A DNA stretch of 64,000 nt from Daedaleopsis sinensis. Taxonomy: Eukaryota > Basidiomycota > Agaricomycetes > Polyporales > Polyporaceae. Shown here in pieces: positions 34,082 to 44,399 of the stretch. A program made the position numbers and the translations under genes. Positions within the stretch are counted from its first letter, which is position 1; every line of letters starts with the position of its first letter. Where the stretch lies: positions 1,364,001 through 1,428,000 of the forward strand of contig CM066305.1 in NCBI GenBank assembly GCA_033807695.1, read 5' to 3'. The notes under the pieces were generated by a model. That model searched no databases. It was not told where the DNA came from and saw nothing but the letters and a program-made list of their open reading frames with translations.

Positions 34082-35057
34082 ATGGAGACTGTTGATATCG
34101 CCCACCTGAAGTCTAGAGAGGTCAACCTCGGTGTACGTGCACCCCGACTGGAGACATTCTCTGGATATGCGCTAATTGCTAGTATGCAGACCTCGATCAT
34201 GGCCGTCCAATTCAAGGATGGCGTAGTCGTCGGCGCGGACAGTCGGACAACTACCGGCAGCTACATTGTGCGTATATCTGGGCCCGTGAACATATCAGGC
34301 GTGCTGAGCTCCTGCTAGGCCAACCGTGTAACAGACAAACTGACCCATGTCCACGACCGCATCTACTGCTGTCGGTCAGGGTCTGCAGCGGACACCCAGG
34401 CCATCGCAGACATCGTGCACTACTACCTCCAGCTCCATACGTGCGTACCTCTCCCTTATACTCCTGCTGCGCCCGTCCTTGCGCGTGCACATAGGTGCAC
34501 ATGCACATGCTGAAAGACCGCTCCAGACAGATGAGCGGCTCACCACCGCCCGTGCACACTGCGGCGACGATGTTCCAGAAGCTCTGCTACGACAACAAGG
34601 ACGCGCTCTCCGCGGGCATCATCGTCGCCGGGTGGGACAAGGAGGCCGGCCCGAGCGTGTACAACATCCCCCTCGGCGGCGGGCTCTTCAAGCAGCCGTG
34701 GGCCATCGGCGGGTCCGGCTCGACCTACGTCTACGGGTACTGCGACGCGACCTACCAGGAGGGCTGGGGCCGCGACCAGACCGTGGAGTTCGTCAAGAAC
34801 AGTACGTGCTCGCTCCTCGCTCTCGCTTGCAGCAGAATCTCGCTGATGCACGCGGTCTAGCTCTCGCCTTGGCAATGTCCCGCGACGGCTCGTCCGGAGG
34901 CGTTATTCGGATGTGTGTGATCACCAAGGACAACGTCGAGCGGTTGTTCGTGCCCGGGGACCAGCTGCCGAAGTTCTGGCAGGGTAGGGAGGTGCTGGGC
35001 TCGGACTCGAGGGGGGCTGAGCTCGCGGGTGCTGTGGCGATGGCTGTGGATGCATAG
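34082..35057 (+). CDS. PRE3: 20S proteasome subunit beta 1 (PRE3, PSMB6), caspase-like active site
   Basis: A catalytic beta-ring subunit that cleaves after acidic residues. A propeptide ([17 protein letters not shown]) is removed at Gly-Thr so that the Thr of [11 protein letters not shown] becomes the nucleophile; an intron falls exactly between Gly and Thr codons (near 34133-34190). Active-site neighbours are visible: Asp in GADSRTTTG (D17), Lys in VTDKLTHV (K33) and the SRDGSSGG loop. The second half has [20 protein letters not shown] and [19 protein letters not shown]. The acceptor at 34526 (CTCCAG), not the next AG, avoids a stop and gives [16 protein letters not shown]. About 225 residues in five exons. 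Confidence 0.95.
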
Positions 35058-35197
35058 AACATGCGTCTGTACGATGTTTGACTGGACGTTTTCAATCGTC
35101 ATCTGTATTCGTAGGAACACATGGGTGGAGTGACGACAATAGTCGACAGGGCGAGAGCAGAGTAGATCATATTACAAAGGGTCAGTGTGCGTTACTA

Positions 35198-36710
35198 CTA
35201 CTGCTGCGGTGTCCGTAGGGGCCCCATGATCCAGTGCACAGGAGTGTCCTTGCTGCCTTCGCTCGCTTCCCACATCCGTAGTCTCCACAAGGCGATTGCG
35301 AGAGGTACAGTATCTCCCCGGAATAGTGTCTTTTCGTCTGAGCATACCAATATAGCATGGCTTGCTCTCTGGTCTCCTTTGGTACCTTTGATACCTTCGC
35401 CAGATGCAGGATCGCGATGCAATGGTTGAGATTTCCTCGCGGCTTTAGCAAGACGCTCAGCGTTCAGAATTCGCGACAGCGCTAGGTGGAGTGCCGCCCG
35501 TTGCGTGCGTGAAGGAAAGAGCGGAACACCATTGTAGACGGGGACGCGGGCTGGCGGAAGCAGCTGCAGATGGTCCACGGAGGACACAAGGTCATCGACC
35601 TTGCTGGTCGGGTATAGGACGGACAGCGGATACGACCGCGCAGGCGGATGTGGAGGGTTTGAGTCATCCTTCACTGGCATGGAGGTGTCGTTGGGGCTAG
35701 GACGCTCTTTCGTCGCTGGATCTTTGTTCACCGGAGGGACGACGAGGATGGCCACGGCATTCTCGTAAGGCACGATGCCCGAGGTCTTGACCTCATTCCA
35801 TTCGGCTCGAGTGAGCCGCCTTAGTAGAGGCGGAGAGGTAGACCGCCGTGTCCCCCGGAGCTGACGTGCCAATATATGGAGTTCTTGCAGGACCCGTGTG
35901 CGCAAAGAATGGCCGACTTGCTGCATAAGCAAACCGTGCATGGCCATATGTTTGTGCGAGTCGGGCTTCCACCGTTGGGTTGCTCCTGGACGTTGTGTTT
36001 GCGCGCGGAGTTAAGCGGAGAGGACGAGAGCACACACCTGTCTTGAGGGCCTGTTCGACGGTGTGCTTTGAACATAAGAGGTAACGCGTCCTGCCGCCTC
36101 TTGAGCGTCGGAATCTCGGGTGTTCAATACGTGTAGGGAGGAGAACGCTCTGGAGTCTCTCGCCGGGGATGAGCATTGGAGCGAATCCGATGAGGAGGTC
36201 TGAGGACTGTTCAAGGATGCACGACATCGACCGCGAAAACGCATACCTTGAGGCAGAGTCAAGTCTGACAGCGAGCATTTACGCAGCGGGCTACCCAGCA
36301 TCCGTACTGCACGGAGTGTGAGATGCACATTGTCTCCGAACGGTATGCAAGAACGTACAATATGGATTCGCGTAGAACTGTCTCTCCTCCAAGGACATCG
36401 CCCTGCAAGACCCCGCGGGCGCAGTATGGTTCGCTTCCGACCGGGTCCTTGGTGTACGAATCGCTGGCGCAGCAGCCTTGTCGCGTTTGTAGCGACCATG
36501 CCTGTAAATGAGGCGCAGCGCGTCCCGGTCTAAGAGGATGGATTGGCTGCGGCCGGTCGGAGATATGTCGACTTCGGCGGGACGCGTGAATACTCGTGTT
36601 GCGGACGTGTCATTTGTGGATGGCTGCGCGATGACCTTACGTGGAGAGTTGGGAGGTAGAGAGCGGGCATGCTTGAGGCTACGGAGTAGTCGTGGTATGA
36701 GTCGAGCCAT
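35198..36710 (-). CDS. Unknown protein with mitochondrial-type N-terminus
   Basis: I do not recognise the family. The ATG at 36710 gives MARLIPRLLRSLKHARSLPP, an Arg-rich amphipathic start with no acidic residues, typical of mitochondrial presequences; the frame is open upstream but has no ATG. About five exons encode roughly 420 residues. Visible segments: SLEERQFYANPY, MLGSPLRKCSLSDLTLP, DLLIGFAPMLIPGERLQSVL, TRYLLCSKHTVEQALKT, LLRRLTRAEWNEVKTSGIVP and a C-terminal block with HAILVCSDEKTLFRGDTVPL. The block structure, with low-complexity spacers between, suggests a conserved fungal protein. A mitochondrial role is inferred only from the N-terminus. Confidence 0.65.
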
Positions 36711-37048
36711 GCGCTCCGACGAGCGCGTCAGCGGCCAACTCAGTAACACTGTTATTCCTATGGCAGCCGCTACACCATTCTCAGAGCGGCCACAAGATCA
36801 GTAGTATCTCCATCAGCTTTAGCTAGTTTCGACGATGGTTCAGTCTGAAGCCATCTCAGGCTCCAGGCCGGAGTAATCTATGTATGTTTCCTGAGCTTGC
36901 AAGGGGATAATCACCATGGTATGCTCGAGGCTCGAGAATCGAATCGTCGGCTGATGCCTGCTGATGCGCAATCGGACCGCTCTCGTTGGAGGAGCGTGAG
37001 CGATCAGGCACGTTACAAGTTGGGTACATATTGCTGTGCTGACAAGTA

Positions 37049-37068
37049 CTACTAGGGTCTACTAGGGT
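37049..37068 (+). repeat. Tandem duplicate of CTACTAGGGT
   Basis: Two identical 10-bp units lie head to tail, about 200 bp upstream of the oxidoreductase start codon at 37267. Confidence 0.8.
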
Positions 37069-37083
37069 GGACCAAGTCAGTCT

Positions 37084-37117
37084 CTGCAGTCACCTGCCAG
37101 TGCAGGCTGCAGTCACC
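37084..37117 (+). repeat. Direct repeat CTGCAGTCACC, 23 bp apart
   Basis: The two 11-bp copies start at 37084 and 37107 and enclose CCTGCCAGTGCAGG, an inverted repeat with 5-bp arms. The spacing of 23 bp places both copies on nearly the same face of the helix. Confidence 0.7.
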
Positions 37118-37266
37118 ACTAGTCTCGGACTCGAGCCGACCGCGGCCAGGTCGGGCATTCCAGGCCAGAATCCTTCTACATGCCCCTTGTGAATCCATCT
37201 AAAAGCGCATGGCGACGCTCCCTGAGGATCCCCGGTTCCTCTTCCTCCACCCACCACCCTCTCTCC

Positions 37267-38999
37267 ATGCCGCACGACCTCGGTAGGTTTTCATCTCAGC
37301 AGCCAGTGACGATCGCCGTCATAGGCTGCGGCCAGCGTGGTCGGGTGCGTCCCGGTCAATTCACTCCAGTTCTGTGCCATCGCCCCCCAAAGCTAGCTAA
37401 CGTAGACTCCGCACCGCCAGGGATATGCTGCGTACGCACTGCAGGAGCCTCTGCTCTGCAAGGTCGTCGCCATCGCCGAGCCTCGTCCGTTGACCCAGAA
37501 GATCATGACGGAGGCCCATGCTATAGACAAGACCCTCGTGTTTGAGTCCTGGCAGGATCTCCTCAAGGCGTCCGCAGAGACCATCCAGACGATTGGCAAA
37601 CGTCTCGCGGACGCGGTCATAATCTCGGTCCAGGACCACATGCACCAAGAGGTCGCCCTCGCGTTCGCTGCCCAGGGATACCACATCCTGTGCGAGAAGC
37701 CCATGGCCACCACAGTCGAGGCTTGCGTGAGGATCGAAGCCGCCATGAAGAAGGCAGGCATCATCTTCGGCATGGGTCACGGTGCGTTTGCGTTTGCGTC
37801 CAGTCTGCATCGCGATACGCACCCAAGCCTCGAGGTGTTAATGCAACTTGTTTGACAGTCCTTCGCTACTCCCCTTACAGCAAGGCCGTGACCGAGGTCG
37901 TCCGCTCAGGAGACCTAGGCCCGCTCATCAACGTGGTGCACATCGAGCCCGTGGGCTACTACCACTTCGCACACTCATACGTACGCGGGAACTGGGCCCG
38001 CGAGGAAGACAGCTCCTTCTCGCTCATGACGAAGAGCTGCCAGTGCGTGCCCCTCCCTCCTGTTTGGATTCGTCGCGAATCGTCTGACCCATGCGCCCCT
38101 TCCATTCACCTCCATTCATGCAGTGATATCGACATCCTCTGCCATTGGCTCTCCCCCGGCGGCCCCACCCGGCTCTCGTCCTTCGGCTCCCTCCAGCACT
38201 TCCGCAAAGCCCAGAAGCCCGCACAGGCGGGCGAAGCCAAACGCTGCCTCGACTGCGCGCACGAACGTGACTGCGCATACAGCGCGAAGAAGGGTACGCG
38301 GACCGATGCGCCGTCCAGAGCGATACTCCCTCGCCGCATCCGCGCAGTACGTACTGACGACGCCTCGCACCCGCGTTCTAGTCTACCTCGATCCCGTCGC
38401 GCAGGGGAACACCGGCTGGCCGGCCTCCGTCCTCGTTGACGACGTCCCGGACATCGAGAACATCACCGCCGTGCTCAAGGCCGGCCCGTACGGACGGTGC
38501 GTGTACGAATGCGACAACGACGTCTGCGACAACCAGGTACGCTCACCCGTGCCGTCCCCGCTGCTGTGTCACACCGTCTGAGCCACACCCACCCGTGCAG
38601 GTCGTGAACATGGAGTTCTCCAGCGGCGCGACCGCGTCCTTCACGATGGTCGCGCAGACGCAGCTGATCTGCGAGCGGCAGACGCGCCTGCACTTTGCGT
38701 TCGGCGAGCTCGTCGGCGACATGAGCACGTTCACCGTCACCGACTTCCGCACGCGCAAGACGACGCACCACACACCCAAGAGCGACGGCGGCGGCCACGG
38801 CGGCGGCGACCGCGGGCTCATCAGCGCGTTCGTCGAGGCCGTCGCGACCGGCCGCCAGGAGGCCCTTGGCACGGACGTGTCGGACGTGCTCAGGAGCCAC
38901 CTCGCCGTGTTCGCGGCCGAGAAGAGCCGGCGGGAGGGGGTCGTGGTCGACTTTGCGCAGTTCGAGAAGGAGGCGAGGGAGATGTATGGCTCTCTCTGA
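37267..38999 (+). CDS. Gfo/Idh/MocA-family NAD(P)-dependent oxidoreductase
   Basis: A soluble dehydrogenase of the glucose-fructose oxidoreductase family, of about 440 residues in six or seven exons. The Rossmann start is VTIAVIGCGQRGRGYAAYAL, with an intron (37345-37421) inside the nucleotide-binding loop. The family EKP signature is ILCEKPMATTVEAC. The C-terminal domain has VGYYHFAHSYVRGNW and the catalytic-loop motif TKSCHDIDIL, formed across the intron near 38042-38123. Two Cys pairs in KRCLDCAHERDCAY and CVYECDNDVCDNQ are unusual and might bind metal. I chose the ATG at 37267 (MPHDLGRF); 37180 is the alternative. The sugar or inositol substrate is unknown. Confidence 0.85.
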
Positions 39000-39367
39000 A
39001 TGTACCTGTAATCTGCCAACTTGTTGTATTTGCTATCACGTCTATACCTGATTTACGTTCGGAGATTTTTGTCCGCAGGCCCACTTGTCCCTCAAGTACC
39101 CGTGGCACAGATGGTACAAAACGAGAATGCTATTGCTTACAGACGCACGCGTGAGACGTAGAAAACAGGGACCGCCATAGGGCCAGTATGCACAACTAGA
39201 TATACACAAATCGTTGGCTGGCGGTTGACATCATCGAGTTCATGAAAGGAAAGGAGAGATTGTCAGCACTGTCAGTGGTTAGATGGCGGGGTAGACTGAT
39301 CAAGCAACAGATAGTATAAAGCAGCAATAAGAAAAAGACCAGCAGATGGCGCACGAGCGCAAGCCCT
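39000..39367. other. Convergent 3' region, nothing recognised
   Basis: 368 bp lie between the oxidoreductase stop (+) and the CDT1 stop (-). No gene or repeat was seen. Confidence 0.5.
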
Positions 39368-41403
39368 TCAGTCGGACTGCTCGAGCTCCCGACGGATGCG
39401 CTCCCTCACCTCGCGCAACCCGCCACCTTCACGCTTCACCCGGCGAGGGCTGCGCGTGAGCACCTCCTCTGCGCTCTCCTCCCGCGTCCGCAGCTTGCTA
39501 GGGCTGCTCGGCACGGAGCCAGGCTCGTGGGCGCCGCCCTTGCCCTTGCTCGACTTGCCCTTTGTCGGACTCGCCATCACGCTCGGCGCAGGGTCGTCCG
39601 TGGCTTCCTCGGACGAGGCGGGCATCTCGAGCCACTCCTCGCCCGAGACGTCGAGCCGGCGGAGGAAGAACGGGCAGATCTTCGCGAGCATGGTGAGCGA
39701 CTCGTGCGCCTCGGCGATTGAGAGCGGGACGGGGGAGGACTTGACCACCGCCGCGGCGACCTCAGACGACGGCATCGCGCGCCGCTTACGCACACCTGTC
39801 GTCGCGCTCGCGGCACCTCCAGGGTTGGAGAAGAACCTGTATGGGCGCATGGGCGCATCAGCATGTGTCATGCCGTCGGAGGCAACTAGGACATTACGCA
39901 CATCCATACACTTTCAGCGACGCCAGACAGCCGGCCAAGGAGACAGCGCCGGCGCATCTCCTCCTGGCTGAGTTTGAGGAGCTGGTCCTTGGACATCATC
40001 GCGCCCATAGGGGTGACCTTTGTGGGCGTGCTCTGGAGGGAGCGCTGCCGAATGCGCTCATACAGCGCCTGGCGGCGCGAGCTGGTCGGGGTCATTGGGA
40101 CTGTTTCCGCATCCGGGCCTCGCTGGTGGACCGGTGTCGAAGGCACCGATGAGTCGGAGGCAGTTGGCGTGTCACTGCCTGCTAGAGAGGGTGTGCGTGC
40201 GTGTGTAGGCGTTCGCGGATCTGCACCGTCACCTAGGCGAGAATGCCGCGAGGAAGGTGTCTGTGGGAACAGGATGCGGTTCGTAGAAGGCGTCTTCATA
40301 ATGCGATTCGTTCTAGGAGTTCCCAGACGACTGGAGGGAGTGATGGGGAAGGGCACAGCAAACTCGAGAGCCTTCTTTGTAGGAGACTTGGAGGGCGAAC
40401 GCGATGCAGAGCGCGTCGGGGAGCCGGGAGGCTGGGCTGCAGAGAGGATCGAAGCCGCCGACGGCGATTTCGGAGAGGACGAAGCCAGCAGTCGAGTAAG
40501 GTTCGAGGGCTTAGGGGCCGCGGGTAGTGAAGGCAGGTCCGCCGAAGGGATCTGCGGCACTGACACTTCCTTCGCATGAAGCTTTGGATTCAGGCCAGTA
40601 AGTCTATGCGCTGAATACCAGGCATAAGGAATATACTCACCTTCGCCCACTGTTGTAGCTTTTTGAAGACCTCCTTCCTTCGAGCCTCGCTGCCCACAGT
40701 CCAGCGCGCGACGGCAGCCATGCCGCCCTTCATATCCTTGTCGATATCCATCTCCACCTCAATACCGAGACCATAGACAGGAACTCTGGCATTGACCGAC
40801 TTGTCGCGATGTGTGGTCTGGCTCACCACAAAGCCCATCGCACCACGCGTCCAGTCCTTGGGAGGCTCCTCGACAGGCTTTGAGTCGTCCAAGAAAGGGT
40901 TCTCATCTTCAACCTCTTCCTCGGCCTTCGCCTTTCCCTTGCCCGCCTTGGACTGTAGGACTTTCCCGTCCCACTCCCATAACCAGCAGAGCCGCTTCAG
41001 GTCGTCGACTTCGATTTTCGTCGCCACACTGGTGTAAGCACCAAGCGACATGTGGTTCAGAACATTCCGCACGATACCGGTGTCTTCTGAAGGAGACACG
41101 GCACACGTCGCGAGTGCATGGGACAGCGCGTGCTGGAGAGAGGTCTGTATCTTATACAGACGTGATAGATGTGGGGGTAGGCTGTCAGGATCAATATCCT
41201 TGATCACTTTACGACGAGTGACAGTAGATGGAGTAGGAGGCCTGTGCAATAGTCAGACTGGGACCGTATAAGTTGGTTTTGACCGCGTACACTGTGCTGT
41301 TGCGACGTAGGCGTTTGGGAGTGAGTACGTCCTCGTCATCGGATGTGGGTAGAGTGCGCTTCTTTTTCGGAGAAACGTGGAGGGAGGAGTACAGGTCAGA
41401 CAT
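39368..41403 (-). CDS. CDT1: DNA replication licensing factor CDT1
   Basis: Cdt1 loads the MCM helicase at origins in G1. Four exons encode roughly 600 residues. The N-terminus is basic and Ser/Pro-rich ([16 protein letters not shown]). The central winged helix contains [40 protein letters not shown] and [14 protein letters not shown], matching the MCM/geminin-binding region. A long SP/TP-rich linker (many SPTK, TPSS and RTPT sites) suggests CDK control. The C-terminal winged helix has [34 protein letters not shown] and [20 protein letters not shown]. An upstream ATG at 41442 would add 13 residues; 41403 is preferred. The promoter carries MCB-like sites. Confidence 0.88.
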
Positions 41404-41510
41404 GGTGTGTGCGGGAGCAGAGCAGGACACCAGGACTGTCAATGACCAGGAGATGAGAGGAGAGAGGAAGGGACAAGTTCAACACGGGCGTCCGTTCGCT
41501 TAGATTCCTC

Positions 41511-41600
41511 GACGCGACTAGCGCCGGTCCATTTCGTCGCGTCATTAGCGTTGTCCCACGAGACGCGCTTTCAAGCTCCGCTACGCGTCGGTGGCGCGAA
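41511..41600. promoter_or_regulatory. Cluster of GACGCG (MCB/E2F-like) sites upstream of CDT1
   Basis: GACGCG occurs at 41511 and 41562 and its complement at 41538 and 41584, in alternating orientation with 22-27 bp spacing. The last copy is part of ACGCGT (41583-41588), the MluI cell-cycle box; GGCGCGAA (41593-41600) is E2F-like. In fission yeast cdt1 is a Cdc10/MBF target through such boxes. Confidence 0.6.
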
Positions 41601-41739
41601 CGCACCGCGAGCACATTTTGATCCCCCGCTCAAATCGAGTACTGACTGTGCTTGGACGCTAAATGCATTCACAAGTAGACGTTGTCAGTATTCTTTTAGA
41701 GTATCAACTAAAGCTACAGTTGCTTAGGAATAACACCCA

Positions 41740-44059
41740 TTAAGCACTCGACTTCTCGGCCACCACTGGCCCAGCATCATCCTCCCTGACCGAAGCGGGA
41801 GATCGCCCGCTGGAGTTGTTCACAATTCCCAGAATCTCGTCCGCTTCCAGTGAGCCCGCAGGGGGCACGTCCTTCCGCAAAGAGACCTTCACGGGCGAGA
41901 CGCCTTCCTTGTAGGCCAGTGCGAACACAACATCCATGTCCTCGAGGGATCGGCCGGCGGTTTCGGGAAAGAAGAGATATACGACAGGGATGATGAACGC
42001 GTTCAACGCCGCGAACACTGACATGTCCAGTCAACACAGGCTCCTGCCAAAATAAACAGGGACCTACCAATGTATGTCCTCCAGCTGATGTTGTTGAACG
42101 CCGGTCCAGTGACCATAACGACCATGAAGTTGAACGTCCAGTTCGATGCTGTGCTGAACGCATTGGCAGGTGCACGGATCCGCAGGCCGACTATCTCCGC
42201 GGGCTGTCCGTGTTCCCTTCAGTCGTTTGTTCGCGCATTCTCGGAAGTGCGTCCACTCACATATAGCCAAGTCATGCCGAGCCATCCGACGGCAAAGAAC
42301 GAGTTGAACACAAACAAGAGCACCGCCGAGGCGAGCTGCGTGCCAGATGTGTCGACGCTTCCAAGCACGGCGAGCAGGACCATCGTGATCGTCTGCCCAA
42401 TGGAGCCGAACAGCATAAGCGGCCGCCTTCCGACCCGGTCAATGAGGAAAATTGCGACGAGCGAGGCCAGGAAGTATTCTGTCCCGTTACATGCGGCGAT
42501 AATCCGCGCCTTGACATCGTCGATTCCCAGGCGCTCAAATAGCAACGTCTAGTGCAAAACAGGTACGCGTCAGCGGTGTGACTGCTTCGCGAAGGCGTCG
42601 ATGCGTGCGAGAAGCTCGGGTACGCACGGCGTAGTATGTGATAATATTAATCCCGGTTATCTGTTGGAAGCATTGTATGACCACGCCCAGGAACGCGCGG
42701 CGGAAGTTCTGCGACGGCCCGTTGGTGAAGAGTTCGCGCAGTGAGCTGTCGTCACCAAAGTGCTCTTCTGCCGCAACCGCCTCGAGAATGCCATTGTAGG
42801 TCTGCCGTACGCCCGGGTCCGTATGGGGCTTGCCGTCCAGCGCGGAGATGACAGCAAGGGCCTCGGCGTTGCGCCCATGCTTTGCAAGCCAACGTGGCGA
42901 TTCAGGCAACTGCGTAGATGTTGTGAATACCGAGACCCGGTGAGGCCCACGATGTGACTCACGAAAGAGATACCACCGATCATGATGAGTGCGAGGATTA
43001 TTTGCAAGCCGATTGGCACACGCCATTGCGCAGAAGATCCCGAAAGCCAGAAGCTGTTCAGACGACCGTCAGATACAGCGCTGTGATGGTTCACCATAAC
43101 CGCTTACAATGCGAAATCTATCCACTGTCGAGCAACACATGAACAATCAGTTTCATAAGCTTACTACAGACACGCACATATCTGCGACATTGACGTGTGA
43201 GTAAAGCAAAAAGCCACGGGAGCAGTCAACTCACGAGATCATGATTCCAAATGTAATCAAGCTCCCCTCTATCATAATGAGACTTCCTCTGTTCGCTGCT
43301 GGAGAGCATTCAGCATGGTACGATGGCACAGTCGATGTCTGTCCCAAAGCATCAGCATGTGCGGCTGTAATACGCCTTGTCGGTGGTATGATAATCACTT
43401 ACGTTTAGTCCATTTCCGAGACCGGTGACGATACGCGCGACGACCATCTGAGCATAGCTGTATGACGCCGTCTGGAGTATTGCCCCAATAATCATAATTA
43501 CGCCGCCGAGGACGATGGTCCTTCGTCGCCCAAGCCAATCGCCGACCCAAAGGTTGGAGAGCGCGCCTACCAAGCAGCCAATCTCCTGGAAAGGGATCTG
43601 CGATGCCGATAGCTAGAACCGTGCGCTTTACTCACATATATGGCCACAAGGAAGCTCTGCAGGGTTGGGTTCGTGGCAACTTGGGGGAAGACATTCACGA
43701 ACTGTTGTGTCGTGAGGCCAAGAAGAAAGGCAAAAGGGGCATCAGGCACATGATTTCACACACCTGCTTCGCTGAGAGGAGCGCGGACATTACTCCTTGG
43801 TCGTAACTGCAGATTGACTCTCCAACTTCAGCGAGCATGATCAATGAGAGATGGAATATATGTACCCAAACAACGTGAAGCCAGTTCCTGCAACGAACGC
43901 AATAGCTGCGGTCAGGGCTGGTCCTCGCAGTCTAGGTGCAGCGGCCGCAACTTCTGCATCAAATTCCCCCGGCGCAACTGCGACGCTCGCGTCTGCGTCC
44001 GTCTTGTTCGGAACCTCGACTTCGGACATGCGTGGGGAGCTCGATAGTCGGCGGGACAT
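41740..44059 (-). CDS. MFS sugar transporter (hexose porter family)
   Basis: A 12-helix H+/sugar symporter of about 535 residues in nine or so exons. The cytosolic N-terminus is Ser/Ala-rich. Signatures: GTGFTLFGYDQG in helix 1, WVGDWLGRRR after helix 2, LPESPRWLAKHGR at the start of the central loop, QCFQQITGINIITYY in helix 7 (the Gln pair that contacts hexose), FLIDRVGRRPLMLFG after helix 8, and FPETAGRSLEDMD after helix 12. All are intact. The substrate, glucose or another hexose, is uncertain. The promoter has a TATA box and an inverted pair of Cre1-type sites, which fits glucose repression. Confidence 0.9.
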
Positions 44060-44135
44060 GGCGGGAAGCTGTCAACAATGGTGGGGGACGCTCAGCGGGG
44101 CGATAAAGAGACGCAGACGTGGTCTGTGGTCGACG

Positions 44136-44143
44136 TATATATA
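44136..44143 (-). promoter_or_regulatory. TATA box of the sugar transporter
   Basis: TATATATA lies about 77 bp upstream of the minus-strand ATG at 44059. Confidence 0.6.
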
Positions 44144-44260
44144 CGCTCTGAGCCCGGTGTGTGAAGCTTCGTCCGCGTCTACGCACATGGAAGTTGTACA
44201 GCGACGTTAGCGAAGACAGCGTGGCGTAGAGGGTCAGCTTGTGCGATCACGGGGACTCCA

Positions 44261-44274
44261 CCGGGGAGCCCCGG
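44261..44274. promoter_or_regulatory. Inverted pair of Cre1/CreA sites (CCGGGG-AG-CCCCGG)
   Basis: Both arms fit SYGGRG, the carbon-catabolite repressor site, one on each strand, separated by 2 bp. They lie about 200 bp upstream of the sugar transporter ATG. Paired sites are the functional form in several fungi. Confidence 0.55.
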
Positions 44275-44399
44275 TCCTGTCGGTCGACACTCGTGGACTC
44301 CACTTCGGAATGCTTTAGAGCGCCGCAGCGAGCGTTTCCGGGTTCGCTACGCAGGCTAAAACTAAAATTTCAGAGGTTGTATCAGTGACTGGAGCGACC

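Larger units (their letters stand above)
36711..37266. promoter_or_regulatory. Repeat-rich upstream region of the Gfo/Idh/MocA gene
   Basis: It contains a tandem pair of CTACTAGGGT (37049-37068) and two copies of CTGCAGTCACC (37084-37094, 37107-37117) flanking the inverted repeat CCTGC-CAGT-GCAGG. An ATG at 37180 in this stretch could extend the oxidoreductase by 29 residues. Confidence 0.45.

Noticed and set aside
34527..34559. Acceptor at 34530 in PRE3
   Set aside because: It leads to an immediate stop; the AG four bases upstream gives LHTQMSG and the conserved PPPVHTAA.
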